Notes: generated by a model not told the origin, from the sequence alone. Counted from the stretch's first letter, positions 18,501 to 26,478 are shown. The stretch is DNA of 64,000 bases from Aureitalea marina (GCF_002943755.1 NZ_MQUB01000001.1:2530501-2594500), one strand, 5' to 3'. Translations and numbers: made by a program.

Positions 18501-18912
18501 ATTGAACGGAGAATTGTACGAGATCTATAAGCAACAGCAAATGCTGCGATTGGAGCTTGAAGACCGCTTAGGTAAAGAGGGCATCAGCGGTAGGGCAGGA
18601 GATCTGCTCAAGGAAATGGAGAACATAGAGCAGCAATTATTAGACAAAGGTTTTGATCAGCGCACATTGGAGCGCATGCTTAATTTAAAATACGAGATGC
18701 TGAAGTTGGATGAGGCGGAGTTTGAGCAGGGACAGGAACAGAGAAGGGAAGCGACTACCAATACGGAGGATTTTATCAATACTAGGAGAACAGATCCGAA
18801 CGAACTCAAGAAATACTTCAATCAGACAGAAATTCTAACCAGGGACCCCTTACCTTTGCGGGAGAAATACAAGAAGCAAGTTAAGCAGTATTTCACCCGG
18901 GATAATGATTGA
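15538..18912 (+). CDS. DUF4175 family membrane protein with long coiled coil and Gln/Gly-rich region
   Basis: A 1124-residue envelope protein typical of Bacteroidota. Two N-terminal helices (about 22-45 and 55-80), another near 160-175, then a periplasmic beta-rich part (about 190-490). From about 490 it becomes a charged coiled coil rich in Glu, Lys and Gln, with a two-copy heptad-like duplication at RLEENEKRLEENE. A low-complexity Gln/Gly/Glu tract covers about 898-985, followed by another helical part. Function is unknown. It overlaps ybeY by 8 bases and precedes mnmG, a gene order I recognise from other Flavobacteriaceae. Confidence 0.85.
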   Translation: MSSYDQVQLKLEQFIKKYYVNSLLRGVILFAAIGLLYLIVTLLVEHWLWLDVGGRTVLFWVFVAVEFGLFVRLILYPLLQLFSLRRGIEQEEAARLIGSHFPEVSDKLLNVIQLKQESVESELLLASIDQKAAQLRPIPFKKAIDLSANIHYTKYLALPLAIVAVVALLGQLNIFSDSYERVLNYDVAYEPPAPFSFVLLNEDLTALENRNFTIRARTEGSVIPEDVRIVFGGEQYVMIENAPGIYEFTFLQPSNPIEFQLTASGVSSLSYLLNVVKTPSILGFSMNLDYPDYTGKRDENLSSTGNASVPEGTRINWEINTRNTEKIQLIFPDTSVVFKRDEAKFIAEKTVYRSADYSLSTSNEELTDFERLAFSLNVVRDQYPEIEVQTRQDSMDSQLVYHLGQVSDDYGLTALKLIYYPSGEPNRADNRSIPVAETSFDQFVYLFPGDLPLEAGTAYEYYFEVTDNDRINRFKSTRSDVYSFRKLTEDELKQEQLESQQQNIEGLDRSLEELKDQEKTLEELSKIQKEKDNLNWNDRQKLQQYLQRQQAQEQMMKNFSKELKEDLQEFNPDQQSDPFKQELEERLEENEKRLEENEDLLKELERLQDKIQKEELTEKLEQLAKRNKNQEKNLEQLVELTKRYYVAKKAEKLAEDIMKLGQEQEKLGEEDPSDNTLEKQEELNDQFEEYMEQMEELRKENEALKSPMEVGEDKTGEKVVEQEQQKATEQLQQQNPQSASPSQKKAGQRMQQMGSQMQMQMMGGQMETIEEDIEMLRQILDNLIVFSFEQESLMEEFKTIEYGNAVFGKKLNAQNDLKQNFQHVDDSLFALSLRQPMIAEPVTEAITEVQFNMDKALERLAENELRQGIGSQQYTVTGANQLAIMLSELLNSMQNQANAMGMGQGQGQSQGQGFQLPDIIKKQESLNQQMQEGTEKGEQQGQGQEGESGQEGKQGQEGEGQQGSEGQNGSEGQNGKEGQDGNGGDSEGLNGELYEIYKQQQMLRLELEDRLGKEGISGRAGDLLKEMENIEQQLLDKGFDQRTLERMLNLKYEMLKLDEAEFEQGQEQRREATTNTEDFINTRRTDPNELKKYFNQTEILTRDPLPLREKYKKQVKQYFTRDND
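17293..17331 (+). repeat. Two-copy 21-base tandem repeat in the DUF4175 coiled coil
   Basis: The 18-base block CGCTTGGAGGAGAACGAA occurs twice, 21 bases apart, and encodes RLEENE twice in the coiled coil. It keeps the frame and the heptad pattern, so it is an internal duplication rather than a mobile repeat. Confidence 0.7.
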
Positions 18913-19324
18913 GTACAATTACCAAAAAGAAGACTTTACGTTAGAACATGGCCATGATATCCAGTTTTGGCTGGAAGGTCTTATCCAACAGGAAGCACAT
19001 TCCCTAGGTGAGGTTTCGTTCGTATTCTGCGATGACGAGTATCTACTAAAGATCAATCAAGATTTTTTAGGTCATGATTATTACACGGATATTATCAGTT
19101 TTGATTATGGCCTAGGCAGGCAAGTCAATGGAGAAATTTATGTTTCAATTGACCGTGTTGCGGATAATGCTGAGGATTTGGGCGTAGAATTTACAAACGA
19201 ATTGCATCGTGTGATGGCCCATGGGATATTGCATTTTTTAGGCTTTAAGGATAAATCCGATTCCGAGGCAAAGGAGATGCGCAAGAAGGAGAATGAAGCC
19301 TTAGAGAGCCGTAGTTTTATATAA
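18905..19324 (+). CDS. ybeY: Endoribonuclease YbeY (rRNA maturation)
   Basis: Metal-dependent RNase acting in 16S rRNA 3'-end maturation and ribosome quality control. The 139 residues fit the family. The zinc-site motif is AHGILHFLGFKDKSD: His106 and His110 match the first two ligands, while the position of the third His of the E. coli enzyme is Asp116. I believe this Lys-Asp form is common in Bacteroidota. The ATG at 18905 overlaps the DUF4175 stop by 8 bases, indicating coupling. Confidence 0.92.
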   Translation: MIEYNYQKEDFTLEHGHDIQFWLEGLIQQEAHSLGEVSFVFCDDEYLLKINQDFLGHDYYTDIISFDYGLGRQVNGEIYVSIDRVADNAEDLGVEFTNELHRVMAHGILHFLGFKDKSDSEAKEMRKKENEALESRSFI

Positions 19325-19379
19325 TTAGTTGATAATCAACACAATATCTTGTAATAGGCTGATATTGAATTGATTAGAG

Positions 19380-19387
19380 TATCTTTG
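19380..19387 (+). promoter_or_regulatory. Putative -7 promoter element of mnmG
   Basis: TATCTTTG matches TAnnTTTG. The mnmG start is 81 bases downstream, so the leader would carry both upstream parS-like sites. Confidence 0.4.
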
Positions 19388-19402
19388 CGCTCACTTATTT
19401 GG

Positions 19403-19418
19403 TGTTCCACGTGAAACA
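19403..19418 (+). promoter_or_regulatory. parS-like centromere site 1
   Basis: TGTTCCACGTGAAACA matches the near-palindromic 16-base chromosomal parS sequence bound by ParB/Spo0J (consensus close to TGTTTCACGTGAAACA). It lies in the gap before mnmG. Such sites cluster near oriC and load ParB and SMC. No parA or parB gene is in the window. Confidence 0.85.
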
Positions 19419-19435
19419 GGCTGCTGCCGAAAGTA

Positions 19436-19451
19436 TGTTCCACGTGAAACA
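19436..19451 (+). promoter_or_regulatory. parS-like centromere site 2
   Basis: A second exact copy of TGTTCCACGTGAAACA, 33 bases after the first, in the same orientation and just before mnmG. The half-site TGTTCCAC recurs at 19470-19477 within the mnmG start. Confidence 0.85.
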
Positions 19452-19468
19452 GTAAGAGTTTAAAATTT

Positions 19469-21340
19469 ATGTTCCACAAAGAATATGATGTAGTAGTAGT
19501 TGGAGGGGGGCACGCTGGTTCTGAGGCGGCTGCGGCTGCGGCCAATATGGGTTCCAAAACATTGCTTGTAACCATGAATTTGCAAAACATTGCACAGATG
19601 TCTTGCAACCCTGCTATGGGCGGAATAGCTAAAGGACAAATTGTAAGGGAGATTGATGCACTCGGAGGATATAGCGGGATAGTATCGGACAAGACAGCGA
19701 TTCAGTTTAAGATGCTGAATAAATCCAAGGGGCCGGCTATGTGGAGCCCAAGGGTCCAAAGCGACAGAATGCGTTTTGCCGAGAGCTGGCGTTTAATGCT
19801 GGAGGCTACTCCTAATTTGGACTTTTATCAGGAGATGGTCCAAGGATTGATCATTGAGGGAGACAAAATCAGGGGCGTCAGAACATCGCTTGGATTAGAG
19901 ATAAGGGCGAAGTCTGTGGTCCTGACTAACGGTACTTTCTTAAACGGCTTGATCCATATTGGTGAAAAGAATTTTGGAGGAGGACGCGCTGGAGAAAGAG
20001 CTGCCACTGGGATTACCTCCGAACTTGTCGCCTTAGGATTCGATTCGGGCCGGATGAAAACAGGAACGCCACCTCGAGTTGACGGGCGCTCGCTTGATTT
20101 TAGTAAGATGGTTCCTCAGCCCGGAGATGAGGATCCAGCAAAGTTTTCATACCTGGACGACACAAAACCCCTAACTGAACAGAGAGATTGCCACATGAGC
20201 TATACCAGTCTGGAAGTTCATGATTTGCTACGGGAGGGATTTGATCGCTCTCCTATGTTCAATGGAGCCATTCAGAGTGTGGGCCCACGTTATTGCCCTT
20301 CTATAGAGGATAAGATTCATCGATTTGCTGATAAGGAAAGGCATCAACTCTTTGTTGAGCCAGAAGGATGGGATACTGTGGAGTACTATATCAATGGATT
20401 TTCTACCTCGTTACCCGAAGATGTGCAGTATAAGGCGTTAAAGGCTTGTGCGGGGTTTGAGCATGTGAAATTCTTCCGCCCAGGTTACGCGATAGAATAC
20501 GATTATTTTCCACCAACTCAGCTGAAGCATACTCTTGAGACAAAATTGGTAGAAGGACTTTACTTTGCGGGCCAGATCAATGGTACTACGGGTTATGAAG
20601 AAGCCGCCTCTCAAGGCTTAATGGCTGGTATAAACGCACATCTGAAGTTAAATGAGCGCGATCCATTGGTTTTAAAACGCGATCAGGCCTATATAGGAGT
20701 GCTTATAGACGACCTGATCACGAAGGGGACAGAAGAGCCGTACCGTATGTTCACTAGCCGGGCAGAGTACAGAACGCTCCTTAGGCAGGATAATGCGGAT
20801 TTTAGGCTAACACCGCTAAGCCACGAATTAGGCCTCGCTTCTGATGCTCGAATGGAAAAAATGGAGCAAAAACAGTCAGGGTCTGAAAATTTTGTGCGCT
20901 TTTTCAAGAAAACAAGTGTTCTGCCTGAAGAAATAAACCCAATTTTAGAAGAAAAAGGGTCGGCTTTGGTCTCGCAAAGTGACAAAATGTTCAAATTATT
21001 CGCTAGGCCGAAGCTGAATATGCAGGATATGCGAAGAATTAAAGAGGTAGAGGGCTATATCCAAGACAACGAATTGGACCAGGAAGTTCTCGAACAAACG
21101 GAAATTCAGGTAAAATATGCGGGCTACATAGAAAAGGAGCGGCAAAATGCGGATAAGTTACAGCGCTTAGAAGGCATACGGATACCGGATAACTTCAATT
21201 ATGATCAGCTGAAATCACTTTCTTATGAGGCTAGGGAAAAGTTAAAGGAAATTCAACCTACCAGCATCTCTCAGGCTTCCCGAATTAGTGGAGTTTCACC
21301 CAACGATATCTCGGTAATGCTGGTGTATATGGGCCGTTAG
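19469..21340 (+). CDS. mnmG: tRNA uridine-5-carboxymethylaminomethyl modification enzyme MnmG (GidA)
   Basis: FAD enzyme that, with MnmE, installs the cmnm5 group on U34 of several tRNAs. The 623 residues start with the FAD-binding DVVVVGGGHAGSEAAAAA (Gly12-x-Gly14-x2-Gly17), contain MSCNPAMGGIAKGQ and the family cysteine motif GPRYCPSIEDKIHRF, and end with the helical MnmE/tRNA-binding domain (SYEAREKL, SQASRISGVSPNDIS). The gene is flanked by parS-like sites, as gidA often is in bacteria near the replication origin. A G6 run at 19505-19510 is read in frame. Confidence 0.97.
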   Translation: MFHKEYDVVVVGGGHAGSEAAAAAANMGSKTLLVTMNLQNIAQMSCNPAMGGIAKGQIVREIDALGGYSGIVSDKTAIQFKMLNKSKGPAMWSPRVQSDRMRFAESWRLMLEATPNLDFYQEMVQGLIIEGDKIRGVRTSLGLEIRAKSVVLTNGTFLNGLIHIGEKNFGGGRAGERAATGITSELVALGFDSGRMKTGTPPRVDGRSLDFSKMVPQPGDEDPAKFSYLDDTKPLTEQRDCHMSYTSLEVHDLLREGFDRSPMFNGAIQSVGPRYCPSIEDKIHRFADKERHQLFVEPEGWDTVEYYINGFSTSLPEDVQYKALKACAGFEHVKFFRPGYAIEYDYFPPTQLKHTLETKLVEGLYFAGQINGTTGYEEAASQGLMAGINAHLKLNERDPLVLKRDQAYIGVLIDDLITKGTEEPYRMFTSRAEYRTLLRQDNADFRLTPLSHELGLASDARMEKMEQKQSGSENFVRFFKKTSVLPEEINPILEEKGSALVSQSDKMFKLFARPKLNMQDMRRIKEVEGYIQDNELDQEVLEQTEIQVKYAGYIEKERQNADKLQRLEGIRIPDNFNYDQLKSLSYEAREKLKEIQPTSISQASRISGVSPNDISVMLVYMGR

Positions 21341-21350
21341 TCCAAGATTT

Positions 21351-22232
21351 ATGGCAGTTGTTCCACGTGAAACATTCCAAAAGACCTGGCCAGATACGGT
21401 ATCGGATCATATGGTGAGCCAGGAAGTATTCCAACTCAGGTATGAGGCCCGGTGGGATCTGCTGCGCACTGAACCGGTTCCGACACCAGACAGGCTTTCT
21501 TCTTATTATCAGAGTGGCGAGTATCTATCACATAAAGACGAGGACACCTCCTTGTTTGGGCGTGTTTACATGATGCTTCGCAAGTGGTCTATCAAACAAA
21601 AATACAAACGTATTTCAGCTCTTGGTGGCAGCTCGAAGCGGTTGCTAGATATAGGATGTGGCACAGGAGACTTTCTTTATTTCGCCAATCGGTCGGGTTG
21701 GAACGCAACAGGGGTAGAACCGGATAGTGGTGCTCGTTCATTGGCGCTTGACAAATCATTGGATGTTCGTTCTCAGTGGGCAGATCTCGATGAGCCCAAA
21801 TACGATGTGATCACCATGTGGCATGTGCTGGAGCATATTCCGGAGTTGGAGGCTTGTTGTAAGAAGCTCGTAGATCTGTTGAAACCTGGAGGAACTTTGA
21901 TCATTGCCGTGCCGAATTATCGGTCCTGGGATGCTGTTCATTATGGGCCTCATTGGGCCGCATATGATGTCCCCCGACACCTCTGGCATTTCTCCAAAAA
22001 CAGTTTTGGTCTTCTCTTTCAAGACTCGCTCTCACTGGATGATAATTCACCCATGTATTTGGATCCATTTTATGTTGCGTTGTTATCCGAACGGTATCGT
22101 GGGAATAGAATGATATGGGTCAGAGCAGTGATTAGTGGATTACGCTCCATAATCTTTGGATGGAGAAAAGGCGAGCACTCTTCCCATATATATACTCTGA
22201 CCAAGCCGAAGATGCAGAATAAGCCCCTCTAA
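21351..22232 (+). CDS. Class I SAM-dependent methyltransferase
   Basis: A 293-residue cytosolic methyltransferase. The SAM-binding motif I is LLDIGCGTGDFLYF near residues 100-113, followed by GVEPD, WHVLEHIPE and LKPGGTLIIAVPN, all standard for the Methyltransf_23/11 type. The substrate is unknown. It is the usual gene after mnmG in Flavobacteriaceae and is separated from it by 10 bases, so probably cotranscribed. Its first codons contain the third parS-like site, read as VVPRET; the start could also be a later Met. Confidence 0.85.
   Translation: MAVVPRETFQKTWPDTVSDHMVSQEVFQLRYEARWDLLRTEPVPTPDRLSSYYQSGEYLSHKDEDTSLFGRVYMMLRKWSIKQKYKRISALGGSSKRLLDIGCGTGDFLYFANRSGWNATGVEPDSGARSLALDKSLDVRSQWADLDEPKYDVITMWHVLEHIPELEACCKKLVDLLKPGGTLIIAVPNYRSWDAVHYGPHWAAYDVPRHLWHFSKNSFGLLFQDSLSLDDNSPMYLDPFYVALLSERYRGNRMIWVRAVISGLRSIIFGWRKGEHSSHIYTLTKPKMQNKPL
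21359..21374 (+). promoter_or_regulatory. parS-like centromere site 3, inside a coding region
   Basis: Third exact TGTTCCACGTGAAACA, in codons 3-8 of the methyltransferase gene. Three identical 16-mers within 2 kb and none elsewhere in the window point to a real ParB-binding cluster. Confidence 0.85.
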
Positions 22233-22356
22233 GGCCGCGAACAACCCGTTTGGACTCCTAGGGTGTAACAAGGTAAATACGGGCTAAATGCCCTAGTAAT
22301 TGAGCTCAAAATTAATCGAACATATCAATTACACTTAAAAAACCAATAAGTTTTGC

Positions 22357-23511
22357 TTATACCGTTGCGGGTCTGTGGATAAGCTTGGTCAATTGTATGC
22401 TGAGGTCGGTAAAGACCAATCGACTGTTCCCATTTCGTTCCAAATGGAAATAGGCTTTCTCTAGTGCATCGCGAATATCTTCAATATTGTTCTGATGAAT
22501 AAAGGGAGCAAACTTATCCAGTTGGAAAGAAGTTTTGACGGCTCTATGGTAAACTAATTCTGAAGCGCCATAATTCTGTAGCAAGGCTTGTCGAAAGAGT
22601 TCAAGACAATAGAGTACGAATTTCTTTTGTGTTTCGCGCCCTTCGGTGGCCATTCCCTCACTCCACTGGATCAACTCGTTTATGACTTGCTTGTCCTTTT
22701 TCGCTCGGTAGGCCGATCGTACCCAGGTAACGAACCAGTCCTCAAAGAATTCGTCCTCACTATCGTGGGCTGCATAATGCATGGCTTTGCTGAGGTCCCC
22801 CTGAGCCTGCAGGCACAACCGCCTGGCCTGGGTCTCGTCCAACGAGAATCTTTTCTTTAATTCCTGGACCACGACGTGTTCAGACAGGGGAGGTATATTG
22901 AGGAATTGGCACCTGGACCGAATGGTGTTCAATATGCGTTCTGGGTTTTCGGCCATCATGATCAGTACCGTCTTCTCCGGTGGTTCCTCAACTAATTTCA
23001 AGATAGTGTTGGCACACTCCTGGTTCATGAATTCAGCCATCCAGATCAACATGATCTTAAATCCGCCTTCATATGATTTCAAGGACAACTTCCTGGAAAT
23101 GGAAAGCGCCTCTTTCTTGATAATATTTCCTTGCTTATTCTCAATCCCCAATGATCTCAGCCAATCGAAGAGGGATCCGTAGGGTTGGTTCTCCACAAAT
23201 GCTCGCCATTCTTCTGCAAAGTCGTCAGAGACCGCATCCTTTTTGATCTTATCATTGCTATTGACCGGATACACAAAGTGTAGATCGGGATGTGCAAAGT
23301 GGCGGATCTTACTTAAGCATTGTTCTTGTTCTGGGCTGCCTTCAGGGTAGCGGGCACAAAGGAGTTCAGAGGCATAAGCCAAAGCAACAGGGAGGAGACC
23401 ACTCCCGGTTTTACCGCTTAACAATTGAGCATGGGCAATACGACCGTTGACGATGGTTTGCCTCAGGTGATTCACGATATTTTCCTGCCCGATTACCTCA
23501 CTAAAACGCAT
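22357..23511 (-). CDS. holB: DNA polymerase III delta' subunit (HolB-like clamp loader ATPase homologue)
   Basis: Part of the replication clamp loader. The 384 residues start MRFSEVIGQENIVNHLRQTI and have an AAA+ core with HAQLLSGKTGSG, LIWMAEFMNQECANTILKLVEEPP and NTIRSRCQFLNIPPL, the delta' hallmarks (arginine finger in RSRC). The Walker A loop is GKTGSGLL, without the Lys-Ser/Thr pair, so it should not hydrolyse ATP, as in E. coli delta'. I use the ATG at 23511, not the TTG before it. It is convergent with the methyltransferase gene. Confidence 0.88.
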   Translation of the reverse strand: MRFSEVIGQENIVNHLRQTIVNGRIAHAQLLSGKTGSGLLPVALAYASELLCARYPEGSPEQEQCLSKIRHFAHPDLHFVYPVNSNDKIKKDAVSDDFAEEWRAFVENQPYGSLFDWLRSLGIENKQGNIIKKEALSISRKLSLKSYEGGFKIMLIWMAEFMNQECANTILKLVEEPPEKTVLIMMAENPERILNTIRSRCQFLNIPPLSEHVVVQELKKRFSLDETQARRLCLQAQGDLSKAMHYAAHDSEDEFFEDWFVTWVRSAYRAKKDKQVINELIQWSEGMATEGRETQKKFVLYCLELFRQALLQNYGASELVYHRAVKTSFQLDKFAPFIHQNNIEDIRDALEKAYFHLERNGNSRLVFTDLSIQLTKLIHRPATV

Positions 23512-23568
23512 AGGCAAAACTAATCAAATTAAGAAGAGCCTCCCAAGCCTAGCCATACCCAAATCAGT

Positions 23569-23576
23569 TATCTTTG
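23569..23576 (+). promoter_or_regulatory. Putative -7 promoter element of pgk
   Basis: TATCTTTG, an exact TAnnTTTG match, 21 bases before the pgk ATG. Confidence 0.55.
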
Positions 23577-23597
23577 TATTTCCTAAAATTGGAGCTC

Positions 23598-24784
23598 ATG
23601 CAGACAATCGATCAATTTGATTTCAATCATAAAAAAGCACTTATTCGAGTAGATTTCAACGTTCCATTAAACGAACAGTTAGAAGTTACCGACACTACCC
23701 GTATCGAAGCAGCTAAACCTACCATCATCAAAGTCCTTGAGGATGGGGGCAGTTGTGTGCTCATGTCCCACTTGGGGCGCCCGAAAGGGAAAGAAGACAA
23801 GTTCTCTTTAAGCCATATTGTATCTACTGCCAGTGAGATCCTTGGTGTGAATGTAAAATTTGTAGCCGATTGTATCGGGCCGGAAGTGCAGGATGCTGTT
23901 GCTTCCTTAGAAGACGGTGAGATCTTGTTGCTGGAGAACCTTAGATTTTATGGAGAGGAGAAAGCCGGAGATACGAACTTCGCACAGCAATTGTCCAATT
24001 GGGGGATATATATATAAACGATGCTTTTGGTACGGCCCATAGGGCGCATGCTTCAACGGCTGTAATTGCCCAATTCTTTGAAGGTAAAAAATGCTTCGGA
24101 TATTTACTGGCACGTGAGATCGAGAACGTGAATAAAGTACTCCAGGATAGTGAAAAACCTGTCACTGCGATTATTGGCGGCGCCAAGGTATCTTCCAAGA
24201 TCACCATCATAGAGAACATATTGGATAAAGTGGACCACCTGATCATTGGCGGAGGAATGGCTTTCACATTTGTGAAGGCGCAAGGAGGAAAGATCGGGCA
24301 GTCCCTGGTAGAAGACGATAAGTTAGATCTGGCCCTGAGCATATTGACAAAGGCCAAGGAAAAAGGAGTGGAGTTTCATTTACCTACCGACACCCTAGCT
24401 GCTTCTGAGTTTTCTTCGACAGCGGAAACAGTTGTTCAACCCATAGACCAGATTGACGATGATCGAATGGGCCTGGACGCAGGACCGGATTCAAGAGCGA
24501 ATTTCACAACAGTTATCATGAATTCTAAGACCATATTATGGAATGGTCCGGTAGGTGTTTTCGAAATGGAGAAATTCTCTGGCGGTACAATTGAGTTAGG
24601 AGAAGCTATAGCCCGTTCCACGGCTAACGGGGCATTCTCGTTAGTTGGAGGAGGTGACTCTGTCGCTGCAGCCAAACAGTTCGGACTATCCGACCAGATG
24701 AGTTATGTCTCTACTGGTGGAGGAGCGATGCTGGAGATGCTGGAAGGTAAGGTTCTGCCAGGAATCAAGGCGATTCTGGACTAG
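23598..24784 (+). CDS. pgk: Phosphoglycerate kinase, frameshifted in this sequence
   Basis: Glycolytic enzyme converting 1,3-bisphosphoglycerate and ADP to 3-phosphoglycerate and ATP. The first part reads [20 protein letters not shown] and ends prematurely at 24017 after QLSNWG; the second part continues in the next frame with [14 protein letters not shown] to 24784 and contains GGAKVSSKI and [11 protein letters not shown] of the nucleotide site. The frames meet at the G5 run at 24001-24005: one more G gives [11 protein letters not shown] and a 395-residue enzyme of standard size. Since pgk is normally indispensable, a base lost in the sequence is far likelier than a real mutation. The ATG at 23598 follows the promoter element. 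Confidence 0.93.
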
Positions 24785-24880
24785 GCACTACAAGTTGTTA
24801 TTGAAGAGTTAAATACCTGGAATTCCTTTCAATCCGGGCAGGAATCCTTATTTTTAGCCCGAATACTTTGCTTGCCCAGC

Positions 24881-26464
24881 ATGAGACGATACGCGAACTT
24901 GGCCTTATTTCTGCTCCTTTCAGGAGTTTTATTTTCCCAGGATACCCTGGTTGTTGATTCCCTCAGACCACAGGAATTTACCATCATCGATTCGGTACTG
25001 GTTCAAACCTTAGACGGAGATGTACCCGTGGAACAATGGACGGTTAATCGCAGGGATACCCTAATGTTTCAGCTACAGGATGATCCCTTGGCCCAGCAGA
25101 TCGATAGTGTTTGGCTTAACGAGTTGTATACCAACGAATTATTTGAGGAGATCTATGGTTCCATAACCCAAATGGAGTTTAACGAGGAGGAACCCCTGGA
25201 GCCTTATGAAGAGCTGCCAACCGAACTACTGAAACAGCGGTTGGAAGAACTCAATGCACGTACACCCTTCAATATTGAATACAACCCTTCTTTAGAACAG
25301 GTAATCCGAAGATATTTGAAGAATAGAAGAAAGACCATGGCCAGACTGATGGCCTTGAGTGATTACTATTTTCCGATGTTCGAGGAGACCTTGGATCGCT
25401 ATGATCTACCCCTGGAGATGAAATACCTGGCAGTGGTGGAGTCTGCCCTGAATCCTAGGGCCCGATCACGTGTTGGAGCCAAAGGTCTTTGGCAGTTCAT
25501 GTTCAGCACAGGTAAGTTGTTTGACCTCAGTGTTAGTTCATACGTGGACGAGCGCAACGATCCTATTCGAGCGACTGAAGCTGCGAGTCAATACCTAAAA
25601 AGCCTGTACGAAAATCTAGGCGATTGGGACCTCGCCCTGGCAGCTTACAACTCCGGTCCCGGTAATGTTTCCAAAGCTATCCGCCGCTCAGGAGGACACA
25701 CAAACTACTGGAATATCAGGTCTCATTTACCTAGAGAGACTGCAGGATACGTCCCGGCCTTCCAAGCGACCATGTACATTTTTGAATATGCAGAGGAGCA
25801 CGGCTTCAAAAGTAACGGGCCAAGCATACCTTATATAGCTACAGACACAGTTAGGGTTAAAAAGATGATCACCCTTGAACAAGTAGCTGTTGTCACCAAT
25901 ATGGACGTGGCCGAATTGGAATTATTGAACCCATCGTATAAACTGGGTATCATCCCGGTGATCGATGGGAAAGATTATACCCTGCGCCTACCTGTGTATG
26001 CCATAGGACGCTTTGTGCAAAATGAAGAGGCTATTTATGCCTATGCCGAAGCCGAATTCAATAAACGAGAAAAGCCGTTACCCCGATATTATGATCAGAA
26101 CGATAGGATAAGATACCGGGTTCGCAGCGGAGATTACCTCGGCAGGATCGCTAGTCGTTACGGAGTGAGTGTTCGGCAGATCAAGAACTGGAACGGCCTT
26201 AAAAGTAATAATATTCGGGTCGGTCAGCGGCTGACCATTTATCCCCGAAAGTTCGATGAGCAAGTCCCTGCAACCAAAGCTACGGCGACTGCTAAAGCAG
26301 ATTCCGGTTCGGGCTCGGACACCTACACCGTTAAAAGCGGGGACTCATTGTGGAGTATTTCTCAAAAATTTCCTGGAGTTTCTGTAGACAACATTAAAAA
26401 GTGGAACGATATTAGCGGTACTAAGCTAAAACCCGGCATGAAGCTCAAAATTCACAAAGGGTAG
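24881..26464 (+). CDS. Membrane-bound lytic murein transglycosylase D-like, with LysM domains
   Basis: Exported peptidoglycan-cleaving enzyme of 527 residues. After a signal peptide (RRYANLALFLLLSGVLFSQ) and an N-terminal region, the SLT domain appears with the catalytic glutamate in VVESALNPRARSRVGAKGLWQFM (Glu187) and LAAYNSGPGNVSKAI. Two LysM modules for glycan binding follow at about 405-450 (YRVRSGDYLGRIASRYGVS) and 482-527 (YTVKSGDSLWSISQKFPGVS). A TTG three codons upstream is an alternative start. The following DUF4837 lipoprotein starts 14 bases later, probably the same transcript. Confidence 0.92.
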   Translation: MRRYANLALFLLLSGVLFSQDTLVVDSLRPQEFTIIDSVLVQTLDGDVPVEQWTVNRRDTLMFQLQDDPLAQQIDSVWLNELYTNELFEEIYGSITQMEFNEEEPLEPYEELPTELLKQRLEELNARTPFNIEYNPSLEQVIRRYLKNRRKTMARLMALSDYYFPMFEETLDRYDLPLEMKYLAVVESALNPRARSRVGAKGLWQFMFSTGKLFDLSVSSYVDERNDPIRATEAASQYLKSLYENLGDWDLALAAYNSGPGNVSKAIRRSGGHTNYWNIRSHLPRETAGYVPAFQATMYIFEYAEEHGFKSNGPSIPYIATDTVRVKKMITLEQVAVVTNMDVAELELLNPSYKLGIIPVIDGKDYTLRLPVYAIGRFVQNEEAIYAYAEAEFNKREKPLPRYYDQNDRIRYRVRSGDYLGRIASRYGVSVRQIKNWNGLKSNNIRVGQRLTIYPRKFDEQVPATKATATAKADSGSGSDTYTVKSGDSLWSISQKFPGVSVDNIKKWNDISGTKLKPGMKLKIHKG

Positions 26465-26478
26465 TTTAATAAGCAACT

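Noticed and set aside
18205-18540. Open minus-strand frame of 111 codons rich in Leu, Ser and Thr
   Set aside because: It is the antisense of the Gln/Gly-rich tract of the DUF4175 gene; low-complexity codons leave the reverse strand free of stops.
19331-19344. GTTGAT-A-ATCAAC palindrome before mnmG, similar to DnaA boxes
   Set aside because: A single weak site in a 144-base gap, without the cluster seen at 2690-3196; not called as an origin.
22233-22356. CTAGGG/CCCTAG six-base inverted repeat in the convergent gap
   Set aside because: Arms are short, the spacer is long and no T-run follows, so neither terminator nor operator can be supported.
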